Source: Pseudothioclava nitratireducens
GTDB taxonomy: Bacteria; Pseudomonadota; Alphaproteobacteria; Rhodobacterales; Rhodobacteraceae
DNA length: 64,000 nt
Assembly: GCF_029210495.1 (NCBI RefSeq)
Contig: NZ_JARGDK010000002.1
Span: forward strand, 186,001-250,000
Reading direction: 5' to 3'
Of the stretch, positions 49,424 to 57,173 are shown in pieces. Positions within the stretch are counted from its first letter, which is position 1; each line of letters opens with the position of its first letter. The notes below the pieces were generated by a model. It worked only from the letters and a program-made list of their open reading frames with translations, did no database searches and was not told where the DNA came from. Made by a program: the position numbers and the translations under genes.

Positions 49424-50467
49424 ATGAAAGCCCTCGATCACATCTTCGAACGCGCGCGCCAGAACGCGGGGACCATCATCCTGCCCGAAGGCGAGGACCC
49501 TCGGGTTCAAGCGGCAGGCTTGCGCGCCCAGCGTGACGGTCTGGCCGAGATCATTCTCTTGGGCGACCCGGCTCAAATCAACCCGGCCCTGACCGCGCTT
49601 GGTGCCCGCCCCGGCGAAATCCGCGTCGAGACCCCCGCGGATTATCCCCGGATCGGCGCGCTGGCCTCTGTGTTCCACGCTTTGCGCGCGCATAAGGGGA
49701 TGACCCCCGAAAAGGCCCATGAGCTTGTGCGCCAACCGCATCTGCATGCCGCGATGCGCGTCTTCACCGGCGATGCCATCGGCACTGTGGGCGGCGCGGT
49801 CGCTACCACGGCGGACACGGTGCGCGTCGCCCTGCAGACCATCGGCACAGAGCCGGGCCTTTCCACCGTTTCAAGCTTCTTCCTGATGCTCTCCTGCGCG
49901 CCCGGATCGAAGCTCAAGGGCGGGATGATCTTCTCCGATTGCGGTCTGGTCATCGACCCGAACGCGGAAGAACTGGCCGCCATCGCCCGTGCCTCCGCCC
50001 GCTCTTGCCGCCAGCTTCTCGACGAAGAACCCCGCGTCGCGCTGTTGTCCTTTTCAACCGCCGGCTCCGCCGAGCACGAAAGCCTGCACAAGATCCGCGA
50101 GGCGCTGGCTATCGTGCGCGCCGCAGAACCCGAGCTTCAGATCGACGGAGAAATCCAGTTCGACGCAGCCCTCGATCATGAATTGCGCGCCCGAAAAGCG
50201 CCGGGCAGCCGCCTCGAGGGGCGCCCGAACGTCTTCATCTTTCCCAATCTCGCGGCTGGCAATATCGGCTACAAGATCGCGGAACGGCTCGCCGGGATGC
50301 AGGCCATCGGCCCCGTCCTGCAAGGCTTGCGTCGCCCCGCCAACGATCTTTCGCGCGGCTGTTCGGTCGAGGATATCGTCGCCACGATCGCCGTGACCGT
50401 CGTTCAGGCCATCGACTGCCCCGAGGCACCGAACCGCTTTGCCGCGGGGCATGGCGGCTATACGTGA
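49424..50467 (+). CDS. pta: Phosphate acetyltransferase (short PTA_PTB type)
   Basis: A 347-residue protein, the short Pta form lacking the N-terminal regulatory domains of the E. coli enzyme. It starts 'MKALDHIFERARQNAGTIIL' and contains 'PEGEDPRVQAAGL', 'GMIFSDCGLVIDPNAEELAA', 'GRPNVFIFPNLAAGNIGYKI' and 'RPANDLSRGCSVEDIV', all PTA_PTB blocks. It turns acetyl phosphate from Xsc into acetyl-CoA, finishing taurine carbon assimilation. Last gene of the taurine operon; convergent with the DUF2478 gene (21 bases between). Confidence 0.96.
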   Translation: MKALDHIFERARQNAGTIILPEGEDPRVQAAGLRAQRDGLAEIILLGDPAQINPALTALGARPGEIRVETPADYPRIGALASVFHALRAHKGMTPEKAHELVRQPHLHAAMRVFTGDAIGTVGGAVATTADTVRVALQTIGTEPGLSTVSSFFLMLSCAPGSKLKGGMIFSDCGLVIDPNAEELAAIARASARSCRQLLDEEPRVALLSFSTAGSAEHESLHKIREALAIVRAAEPELQIDGEIQFDAALDHELRARKAPGSRLEGRPNVFIFPNLAAGNIGYKIAERLAGMQAIGPVLQGLRRPANDLSRGCSVEDIVATIAVTVVQAIDCPEAPNRFAAGHGGYT

Positions 50468-50488
50468 AAGACCGCTCTTGCGTTCGGC

Positions 50489-50992
50489 TTAACCGGTTTC
50501 GGGCCGGTCGAGCCATGCCATCACCGCGTCCGGGTCCGGGTCGATGGCTTCGGCCAAGCCGCCAGAAAACGCGTCGAAAGCGTCACGGTTGAGCCGGTTC
50601 ACACCGACCAGAACCGGCAGGTCCCGTTCCAGCGCGGCTGCGATCACCGGCGCAAACCCCCGCCCGCCGGACTCGTGCTTGCCGAACTTGTTGACGATCA
50701 CCAACTGCGCATCGGCGAGCCGCGCCTCGACCAGCGCCACCGCCGCCTCAAGCGCCCCGCCATCGAGACGGCAGCCACGCGCCAGATCACCACGATCCTC
50801 GCTGATCCGAAACACCGGGCCATCGGGCAGCAGTGCCAGATCCATGTCGCATTTCGAGCGCCCGGCCCGCTCCGGATTGAACTGCACGGTGCCGGCCAAT
50901 CGCAGCCCCCGCGCCCGCGCCAGCTCTGCCACCTCGGCGATAAGCGCATCCGTCCGCGCCCGCCCCTCAACGGTCACATAGCCAAGTTTCAT
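50489..50992 (-). CDS. DUF2478 domain-containing protein (Mo-cofactor-linked)
   Basis: A 167-residue protein starting '[20 protein letters not shown]'. The sequence '[20 protein letters not shown]', '[20 protein letters not shown]' and '[20 protein letters not shown]' matches DUF2478, a NTPase-like family commonly beside molybdate transport or cofactor genes; its exact role is unknown. It overlaps the moaC stop by 4 bases and is the last gene of the moa operon. The family's 'NKFGKHE' block resembles a nucleotide-binding segment, but no clear P-loop is seen. Confidence 0.82.
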   Translation of the reverse strand: MKLGYVTVEGRARTDALIAEVAELARARGLRLAGTVQFNPERAGRSKCDMDLALLPDGPVFRISEDRGDLARGCRLDGGALEAAVALVEARLADAQLVIVNKFGKHESGGRGFAPVIAAALERDLPVLVGVNRLNRDAFDAFSGGLAEAIDPDPDAVMAWLDRPETG

Positions 50993-51480
50993 CCGTTCTC
51001 ACCTCTTGCCCCGGCCTCGTAGAGACCCGATTTGCCACCGTCTTTGCGCAGCAGGCGGATGCCGTCGATCCGCATCCCCTTCTCCGCCGCCTTGAGCATG
51101 TCATAGATGGTCAGCGCCGCGACCGATACTGCCGTCAGCGCCTCCATCTCGACACCCGTCGTCCCCCGCGTGGCAACGGTCGCGCGCAGCCGCACGCCGG
51201 GCAAGCCCATGTCCACCTCCATCTCGATCGACACATGCGTCAGGGCCAGCGGATGACACAGCGGGATCAGATCAGCGCAGCGCTTCGCGGCCATGATCCC
51301 GGCCACACGGGCCACCCCCAGAACATCCCCCTTCTGCGCGGTCCCCGCCTGCACATGGGCCAAGGTCTCGGCCCGCATCATGACACGGCCCTCTGCGACG
51401 GCCCGGCGTTCGGTCGGACGCTTGTCGCCCAGATCGACCATATGGGCCTGACCTTGGTCATCGAAATGCGTCAGCGTCAT
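50989..51480 (-). CDS. moaC: Cyclic pyranopterin monophosphate synthase MoaC
   Basis: A 163-residue protein starting '[20 protein letters not shown]', overlapping moeB by 4 bases. Conserved active-site blocks: '[18 protein letters not shown]' and '[19 protein letters not shown]' with the catalytic Lys in KDGGKSG. MoaC rearranges the MoaA product into cyclic pyranopterin monophosphate, the first isolated molybdenum-cofactor intermediate. Length is normal. Upstream in-frame extension to 51516 is inside moeB and rejected. Confidence 0.97.
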   Translation of the reverse strand: MTLTHFDDQGQAHMVDLGDKRPTERRAVAEGRVMMRAETLAHVQAGTAQKGDVLGVARVAGIMAAKRCADLIPLCHPLALTHVSIEMEVDMGLPGVRLRATVATRGTTGVEMEALTAVSVAALTIYDMLKAAEKGMRIDGIRLLRKDGGKSGLYEAGARGENG

Positions 51481-52265
51481 CCTGTCTCTCCGTGAACTGG
51501 CCCGCAGACCGGGCAATGGGCGTCCCGGCGCACCGCGATCTCGCGGCTCTCACCCCAGAGCGCATCGTGGATATGCAGCCGACCCCGCAGACCACGCCCG
51601 GCGCCTGCAATCTCCTTGATCGCCTCCGCCGCCATGATCGCGCCCAGAATGCCGGGCAAAGCCCCCATAACGCCAGCCTCGGCGCAATCGGGCGCCAGCC
51701 CCGGCGCGGGGATCACCGGAAACAGGCAGGCGAAGCACGGGGCACCCCGCGCCGGATCATAGAGCGTCACCTGCCCCTCCCATTGCGAAATCGCCCCGGA
51801 CAGGAGCGGCACGCCTTGGGCGGTGCAGGCCGCGTTCAGCACATGGCGGGTCTCGAGATTGTCGCAGGCGTCAATCACCAGATCATGCCCGGTCACAAGC
51901 CGCGCCGCAGAGCCCGCATCGAGCCGCTGCGGAACCGGCTCCACCGCCACATAGGGGTTCAATCCCGCCAACCCGATCCGGGCCGAGTCAACCTTGGCCA
52001 GCCCGACGCGATCCTCGGCATGCACCACTTGACGCTGGAGATTGGAGCGCGACACCAGATCGTCATCGACGATCGTCAACCGCCCGACCCCGGCCGCCGC
52101 CAGATACATCAGCACCGGCGAGCCAAGGCCCCCGGCACCGACGACCAGAACCCGCGCACGCTTGAGACGCGCCTGCCCCGGTCCGCCAATCTCGCGCAGC
52201 GCAATGTGACGGGCATAACGCGGAAGCTCGTCCTCGGCAAAGAGCGGCGCAGGTATCTTGGTCAT
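51477..52265 (-). CDS. moeB: MoeB/ThiF-type adenylyltransferase
   Basis: A 262-residue ThiF-family protein starting '[20 protein letters not shown]'. The ATP site is '[20 protein letters not shown]', followed by '[16 protein letters not shown]' and '[13 protein letters not shown]'. Zinc Cys pairs are 'CFAC' and 'CPVC'. MoeB adenylates the MoaD C-terminus for sulfur loading; with moaD just upstream, MoeB is favoured over ThiF or HesA. It is about 10 residues longer than E. coli MoeB's usual ~250, within the normal range. Confidence 0.93.
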   Translation of the reverse strand: MTKIPAPLFAEDELPRYARHIALREIGGPGQARLKRARVLVVGAGGLGSPVLMYLAAAGVGRLTIVDDDLVSRSNLQRQVVHAEDRVGLAKVDSARIGLAGLNPYVAVEPVPQRLDAGSAARLVTGHDLVIDACDNLETRHVLNAACTAQGVPLLSGAISQWEGQVTLYDPARGAPCFACLFPVIPAPGLAPDCAEAGVMGALPGILGAIMAAEAIKEIAGAGRGLRGRLHIHDALWGESREIAVRRDAHCPVCGPVHGETG

Positions 52266-52266
52266 C

Positions 52267-52524
52267 TCAGCCTCCGGTCATCGGCGGGAAGAACGCGATT
52301 TCACGCCCCCCGGCCAAGGGGGCATCCATCCCCACCAGATCCTGATCGAGCGCGACCCGCACCGCCGCGAGATCGGCAAAGGCGGCCGCATGGCGCGGGC
52401 TTCGGGCGCGCAGCTCGGCCACCAGATCGGCGACGGTCACAGCGGCGCTCTCGACCTGCTCGCGCGGGGTGGCGATGCGCTCGCGCAGCCACGCGAAATA
52501 GAGGATGTCATAGCGTGCCATCAT
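52267..52524 (-). CDS. moaD: Molybdopterin synthase sulfur carrier MoaD
   Basis: An 85-residue ubiquitin-like protein ending in Gly-Gly ('AFFPPMTGG'), the thiocarboxylate-bearing end required for MoaD. 'DILYFAWLRERI' and 'VRVALDQDLVGMDAPLAGGREIAF' (in part) match the family. It supplies sulfur to molybdopterin synthase with MoaE. moaE is not in this window. It is one base from moeB and 4 bases from moaA, consistent with one operon. Confidence 0.94.
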   Translation of the reverse strand: MMARYDILYFAWLRERIATPREQVESAAVTVADLVAELRARSPRHAAAFADLAAVRVALDQDLVGMDAPLAGGREIAFFPPMTGG

Positions 52525-52528
52525 CGTG

Positions 52529-53578
52529 TCAGCCTCCGGTATGGTTCATGCGGCGCGACAGAGCGCCCGAAACGGTGCGGCGCGTATAGTCAAAGTCATG
52601 CCCCGCCGGTTTCAGCCCGATCCCCGCGCGGATCGCCGCCTCAAGCGCCGCCGGATCATCGCCCGCCCGCAGCACAGAACGCAGATCGCTGGCGCCCTCC
52701 TGCCCCAGACAGGTGAACAGCTCGCCGGTGCAGCTCAGCCGAACGCGGTTGCAGCTTTCGCAGAAATTATGGCTCAGGGGCGTGATCAGGCCGATTTTCT
52801 GACCGGTCTGTTCGACCCGCATGTAGCGCGCCGGACCGCCGGTGGTCTCGGCCAGATCAGTGAGCGTAAACCGCTCGGCCAGCCGTGCCCGCAGATCGCC
52901 CAGCGGCCAGAACTGATCGAGCCGCTCCTCGACCGGGCTCTCGCCCATCGGCATCACCTCGATGAAGGTCAGATCATGGCCCTCGGCGCCGCACCACCCC
53001 ACCAGATCGAACAGCTCGTCTTCGTTGAAACCCTTCAGCGCGACGGTATTGATCTTGACCCGCAACCCGGCGCGCCGCGCGGCGGCAATGCCGTCAAGCA
53101 CCGGGGCAAGCTGACCACGCCGGGTGAGAGCGGCGAATTTTTCGGGGTTGAGCGTATCAAGCGACACATTCACTCGGCGCACGCCCAGCGCGGCCAGATC
53201 GGCGGCATGGCGCGCAAGCTGGCTGCCATTGGTGGTGAGCGTCAGCTCGTGCAGCGCGCCGGTGTCCAGATGGCGGCTCATGGCGCGGAAAAACTGCATC
53301 ACATCGCGGCGTACCAGCGGCTCGCCCCCGGTCACACGCAGCTTGCGCACGCCAAGCTCCACGAAGCCGGAACACAGCCGATCCAGTTCTTCGAGCGAGA
53401 GCAAATCGCGGCGCGGCAGGAAGTGCATCCGCTCGGCCATGCAATAGGTGCAGCGAAAATCACAGCGGTCGGTCACCGAAACCCGCAGGTAGCTGACCGT
53501 GCGGCAAAAGCGATCGATGAGCGGCTGACAGGCGGGGGCCCCGGACCGGGGCGTGAAGCTGCGCTGGTTCTGGATCAT
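52529..53578 (-). CDS. moaA: GTP 3',8-cyclase MoaA
   Basis: A 349-residue radical SAM protein. The N-terminal cluster motif CxxxCxxC is '[11 protein letters not shown]' and the C-terminal second cluster has '[18 protein letters not shown]'. It ends in Gly-Gly, which in MoaA is functionally important. MoaA starts molybdenum-cofactor synthesis from GTP. I choose the ATG at 53578, after GAGG; earlier ATG/TTG codons at 53590 and 53593 are possible. First gene of the moa operon, behind a strong terminator after torA. Confidence 0.97.
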   Translation of the reverse strand: MIQNQRSFTPRSGAPACQPLIDRFCRTVSYLRVSVTDRCDFRCTYCMAERMHFLPRRDLLSLEELDRLCSGFVELGVRKLRVTGGEPLVRRDVMQFFRAMSRHLDTGALHELTLTTNGSQLARHAADLAALGVRRVNVSLDTLNPEKFAALTRRGQLAPVLDGIAAARRAGLRVKINTVALKGFNEDELFDLVGWCGAEGHDLTFIEVMPMGESPVEERLDQFWPLGDLRARLAERFTLTDLAETTGGPARYMRVEQTGQKIGLITPLSHNFCESCNRVRLSCTGELFTCLGQEGASDLRSVLRAGDDPAALEAAIRAGIGLKPAGHDFDYTRRTVSGALSRRMNHTGG

Positions 53579-53591
53579 CTTGCGCCTCATC

Positions 53592-53662
53592 AAAAAGCTG
53601 CGCGGGCCCGAAGGGACATTGGGCCCGCGCGTGATGCGGCAGCCGGGAGGTTCGGCTGCCGC
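53592..53662 (-). terminator. Tandem hairpins with T tract between torA and moaA
   Basis: On the minus strand two perfect 10-bp stems follow the torA stop: GCGGCAGCCG/CGGCTGCCGC (53636-53645 with 53653-53662), then GCGCGGGCCC/GGGCCCGCGC (53600-53609 with 53621-53630). The second is followed by AGCTTTTT. It should end most torA transcripts; the moa genes then need their own promoter or read-through. Confidence 0.85.
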
Positions 53663-53670
53663 GGGGGGCC

Positions 53671-56355
53671 TCAGTTCGCGCCGGCATCCGATGCGTTGCG
53701 CATCAGGAAGTCAGTCACGAGCGCCATCTCGGCCTCTTCAAGCCCGGCACGGGGGAACATCGAGGGCAGGATGCCCTTCCACTGAAGCTGGGTGAAGCCA
53801 GCCGGATCACGCGGACCGTGGCAGACCGTGCAGCGTTCGTAGAAGATCTTCTCGCCCGGCTCCATGTTGGCATAAAGCGCCGCCACCAGATCGTAGAGCC
53901 GGTCCAGACCAAGCTTGTCATCGTCGATCGCGGCGATCTCGACATCCTCAAGGATCGGCGGCTTGTCATAGGCCATGTTCGGACCTTCCGGGTCCTCGCA
54001 TTTGCGCAGGCTGACAAGGCAGGTATTGGCCGTGGTCGCCTGGCTCAGGCCCGAGGCACGCTGCGTCGAGGTGATGAAATTCACCAGACCCGAGTTGCAC
54101 CGCCCCTTGCTGTCAAGCTGCGGCCAGCCGCCCTCGTAGATCGAGACCACGCCCGGCATGATGTCGTCGCTGACAACCGCCCCGGCGATCACCGTGCCAC
54201 GGTCGTTATACAGCTCGACCAGATCGCCATCCGCAATCCCGCGCGCTTCGGCGTCCTGCGCATTGATGCGCACCGGCTCGCGGCCCTGCACCATGTAGAG
54301 ATCGCGCAGCCGTTCCGAGTTGCCCATCTGGCTGTGCAGACGGAACCACGGGTGCGGGCTGACGACATGGAGCTGCCCTTCCTTGGCATTGCCCAGATAT
54401 TCATGCGGCTCCTGCCAGACGGGCATGCCGGGCATATCGTCAATGCCAAGCTTGGCGATGCTTTCGCAATACATCTCGATCTTGCCGGATTCGGTATGCA
54501 GGTGGTTCGCCTCCGGGTCGGCATAGAAATCGCCATGGCGCACCCATTGGCGGGCCTCGGTCGGGGCTTTCTGCCACGCGTAGCCTTTTTCCCAGAACTC
54601 CTCGAACGAGGTGGTCTCCGCCGCGGCGGTCCGGCCATAGGCGAATTTGAGGATGTCGATATACTCGGGGAATTGTTCCCACTCGTAATATTGGCCCGCC
54701 ACCCCAAGAAGGTCCGCCAAAGCGCCGAAGATGTCAAAGTCGTTACGGCTCTCGGCCACCGGCTCGATCACCTTCTTCATCGCGTAGATACGGTCGTTCG
54801 AATAGGTGCCGCCGACCGAGATATCGTCACGCTCCAGCGACGAGGCCGCTGGCAGCACGATATCCGCCCAGCGCGTCGCCGCCGTCCACCAGACATCCTG
54901 GCTGACGATGGTCTCGACCTTTTGCAGCGCACGGATCAGCCGGTTGGTATCTTGCTGGTGCGACATGAAGTTGTTGCCGGCATTGTAGATCATCTTGACG
55001 TCCGGATAGACGCCCTTGTTGCCGTTATAAGAGAACTCCATGCCGGGATTTTCCAGCATCTCGGTGATCCGCGAGGCGGGGCAGATGCCTTTCACAAGGT
55101 TCTTGCCCTGGCTCAGGCCGGCGGGCGTCGATTTGCCCGATTGCGGCATGCCGCCATTGCCATAATGCCAGCTGAAGCCCACGCCCTCACCGGGCTTGCC
55201 GATCTTGCCGGTCAGCGCGGCGAAGTTGACGATGGCCCAATAGGGCATTTCGCCATGATGCGCGCGCTGGATCGCCCAAGACCCCGCGATTTCGGTTTTC
55301 GAGGTCGCCAGCAATTCGGCCAGTTCGCGGATCTTGTCCGCCGCGATCCCGGTGATCGCCGCCGCCCAGTCGGGCGTCTTCGGCGTGCCATCGGTCTCGC
55401 CTTTGACATAGGCGATCCACTTGTCCGATCCGACGGTGTATTTCGCCATATAGGCATCGTCCTGAAGACCCTTGTCCAGCACATGGAAGGCCATCGCGGT
55501 GAACAGCGCGGTATCGGTGTTCGGGATGATGCGGATCTGCTCGGCATTCAGGAATTCGTCGGACGCCGTGCGCTGCGGGTTGATCGAGATGAACCGGCAG
55601 CCATTGTCGCGGATCTGTTCCCAGGGCTGATACATGCCGTGGTCCGCAACCGTGTATTCGACCCGGTTGTTCTTGATCGGGTCGCAGCCGACCAGCACGA
55701 AAACTTCGGTATTGTCGCGGATAACTTCCCACGCGGTCTGCGCCGAATAGACCTCCATGTCGCCGATGATACGCGGCATGACGATCTGACCGGCCCCGGC
55801 CGACCAGTCGCCTTGCGTGTTGGTGCAGCCGCCGATCAGGTTGAACAGCCGCCCCTGCAACACGTTCGGGCGCATCAACCCGGCATGGCTCCAACCGCCA
55901 TAAGAGGACGAGAAGATCGCCTGATTGCCATGATTGGCAATCGTATCGACGATGGCCTTGGCGGTCAGTTTCAGCGCGGTGTCCCAATCGGTGCGGACAT
56001 ATTCTTCCTTGCCGCGCAGTTCCGGCTTGGTGTCGCCGCTCTCCCAGCCCTCGAGGTAGGATTTGCGCACCATAGGATAATTGATGCGGGTCTTGTCATA
56101 GGTGCGGTCCAGCACCCCATAGGTCAGCATCTCGGTCGGGCGCTGATCAAGCTCGATCATCGGCGACAGGCCCACAAGCTTGCCATCGCGCACAATGGCC
56201 TCAAAGGGGCCGTAATGCGTTGCGTGGAAAATGCGGCCGCTATGCGAGTTCGGGTCCACCGCGGCAAGGGCGGTGCTGCCCATCAGGCCACCGACGCCGA
56301 ATGCAGCGGCGCCACCTTGCAAAAAGGCGCGGCGGGTGGGTTTTGCGAATGTCAT
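53671..56355 (-). CDS. torA: TorA-type trimethylamine N-oxide reductase with fused C-terminal cytochrome c domain
   Basis: An 894-residue molybdoenzyme; E. coli TorA is about 848. The twin-arginine signal is '[10 protein letters not shown]', for folded export to the periplasm. The bis-MGD reductase core spans ~35-790, with the Mo-ligand Ser at ~156 in 'SYGGWSHAG'. The extra C-terminal ~95 residues hold a c-type haem motif CTVCH (842-846) and '[14 protein letters not shown]', resembling the final mono-haem domain of TorC. The protein thus seems to carry its own haem electron entry. GGAGG precedes the ATG at 56355. torR is divergent, and no torC or torD is in the window. DMSO or another S/N-oxide could also be a substrate. 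Confidence 0.88.
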   Translation of the reverse strand: MTFAKPTRRAFLQGGAAAFGVGGLMGSTALAAVDPNSHSGRIFHATHYGPFEAIVRDGKLVGLSPMIELDQRPTEMLTYGVLDRTYDKTRINYPMVRKSYLEGWESGDTKPELRGKEEYVRTDWDTALKLTAKAIVDTIANHGNQAIFSSSYGGWSHAGLMRPNVLQGRLFNLIGGCTNTQGDWSAGAGQIVMPRIIGDMEVYSAQTAWEVIRDNTEVFVLVGCDPIKNNRVEYTVADHGMYQPWEQIRDNGCRFISINPQRTASDEFLNAEQIRIIPNTDTALFTAMAFHVLDKGLQDDAYMAKYTVGSDKWIAYVKGETDGTPKTPDWAAAITGIAADKIRELAELLATSKTEIAGSWAIQRAHHGEMPYWAIVNFAALTGKIGKPGEGVGFSWHYGNGGMPQSGKSTPAGLSQGKNLVKGICPASRITEMLENPGMEFSYNGNKGVYPDVKMIYNAGNNFMSHQQDTNRLIRALQKVETIVSQDVWWTAATRWADIVLPAASSLERDDISVGGTYSNDRIYAMKKVIEPVAESRNDFDIFGALADLLGVAGQYYEWEQFPEYIDILKFAYGRTAAAETTSFEEFWEKGYAWQKAPTEARQWVRHGDFYADPEANHLHTESGKIEMYCESIAKLGIDDMPGMPVWQEPHEYLGNAKEGQLHVVSPHPWFRLHSQMGNSERLRDLYMVQGREPVRINAQDAEARGIADGDLVELYNDRGTVIAGAVVSDDIMPGVVSIYEGGWPQLDSKGRCNSGLVNFITSTQRASGLSQATTANTCLVSLRKCEDPEGPNMAYDKPPILEDVEIAAIDDDKLGLDRLYDLVAALYANMEPGEKIFYERCTVCHGPRDPAGFTQLQWKGILPSMFPRAGLEEAEMALVTDFLMRNASDAGAN

Positions 56356-56410
56356 GGTTGCCTCCATTGGCTGCGCGTCTGGCGCGACATTAGTCCCGCG
56401 ACACCGTGCA

Positions 56411-56461
56411 CCCGTTGACACGGCGCAATTCCCGTTGTGACAAGATGTAAAGAATTGTAAA
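56411..56461. promoter_or_regulatory. Putative TorR-binding direct repeats in the torA/torR region
   Basis: CCCGTTG occurs at 56411-56417 and 56431-56437, exactly 20 bp apart. TGTAAA occurs at 56446-56451 and 56456-56461, exactly 10 bp apart. Ten-base direct repeats are the usual site type for OmpR-family regulators, and E. coli TorR uses decameric tor boxes. All lie between the divergent torA and torR starts, the second pair 7 bases before the torR ATG. Confidence 0.55.
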
Positions 56462-56468
56462 AAGCCCT

Positions 56469-57173
56469 ATGCGCCATCACATCCTGATCGTCGAAGATGA
56501 CCGCGTGACGCGAATGCGGCTCGCCGGACACCTGCGTTCACTGGGTTACCGGGTCTCGGAAACCGAGGATGCCGAGGCGATGGAGCACATGATCGCCGTC
56601 GATCCGCCCGAGCTGTTGCTGGTCGACATCAACCTTGAAGGCAAGGACGGGCTGACGATCACCCGCGAGCAGCGGGCCAAATCGAAAGTCGGGATCATCC
56701 TGCTGACCTCCCGCTCGGATCAGGTCGACAAGATTGTCGGGCTTGAAATGGGCGCCGACGATTATGTCACAAAGCCTTATGACCCGCGTGAACTGGCCGC
56801 ACGGGTCAAGAACCTGCTGATGCGGATCTCCGATCTGGGCCAAGCCCCCGAAGGCCCCGCCCCCACCGACCTGGTCGGTCCGTGGCGGCTCGACCGTATC
56901 CGGCGGCGGCTCGTCTGCGCGGTCAATACGCTCCCGCTGACGCCGCAGGAGTTTCAGGTTCTCGAAGTGCTGGCGAACCATCCGGGCCTGACGCTGAGCC
57001 GCGCGCGGATCGCAGAGGCGCTGGGCCGGCCCGATCTGCGCCCGAACGACCGGATGATCGACGTGGTGGTCGGGCGTCTGCGCAAGAAGATCGAGACCGA
57101 CCCGGTCAACCCGGACTGGCTCCTGACGATCCATGGCGAGGGCTACCGGCTCGTGGCCTCCGACGACAGCTGA
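56469..57173 (+). CDS. torR: TorR-like OmpR-family response regulator
   Basis: A 234-residue protein: receiver domain with acidic pocket 'ILIVEDD' and phospho-Asp53 in 'LLVDINLEGKDG', 'LLTSRSDQVDKIVGLEMGAD' and Lys in 'DDYVTKPYDPREL', then a C-terminal winged helix with 'RIAEALGRPDLRPNDRMIDV' and 'TIHGEGYRLV'. The position between torA and torS identifies TorR, which activates tor genes when TMAO is present. The last 31 bases overlap the convergent torS gene. No Shine-Dalgarno is obvious. Confidence 0.88.
   Translation: MRHHILIVEDDRVTRMRLAGHLRSLGYRVSETEDAEAMEHMIAVDPPELLLVDINLEGKDGLTITREQRAKSKVGIILLTSRSDQVDKIVGLEMGADDYVTKPYDPRELAARVKNLLMRISDLGQAPEGPAPTDLVGPWRLDRIRRRLVCAVNTLPLTPQEFQVLEVLANHPGLTLSRARIAEALGRPDLRPNDRMIDVVVGRLRKKIETDPVNPDWLLTIHGEGYRLVASDDS

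Noticed and set aside
53818-56418. Very long plus-strand open frame (866 codons) opposite torA
   Set aside because: It is a shadow of the GC-rich torA codon pattern. Its translation is Arg/His/Asp-rich with no motif, and it lacks a ribosome-binding site. torA itself has full-length family homology.
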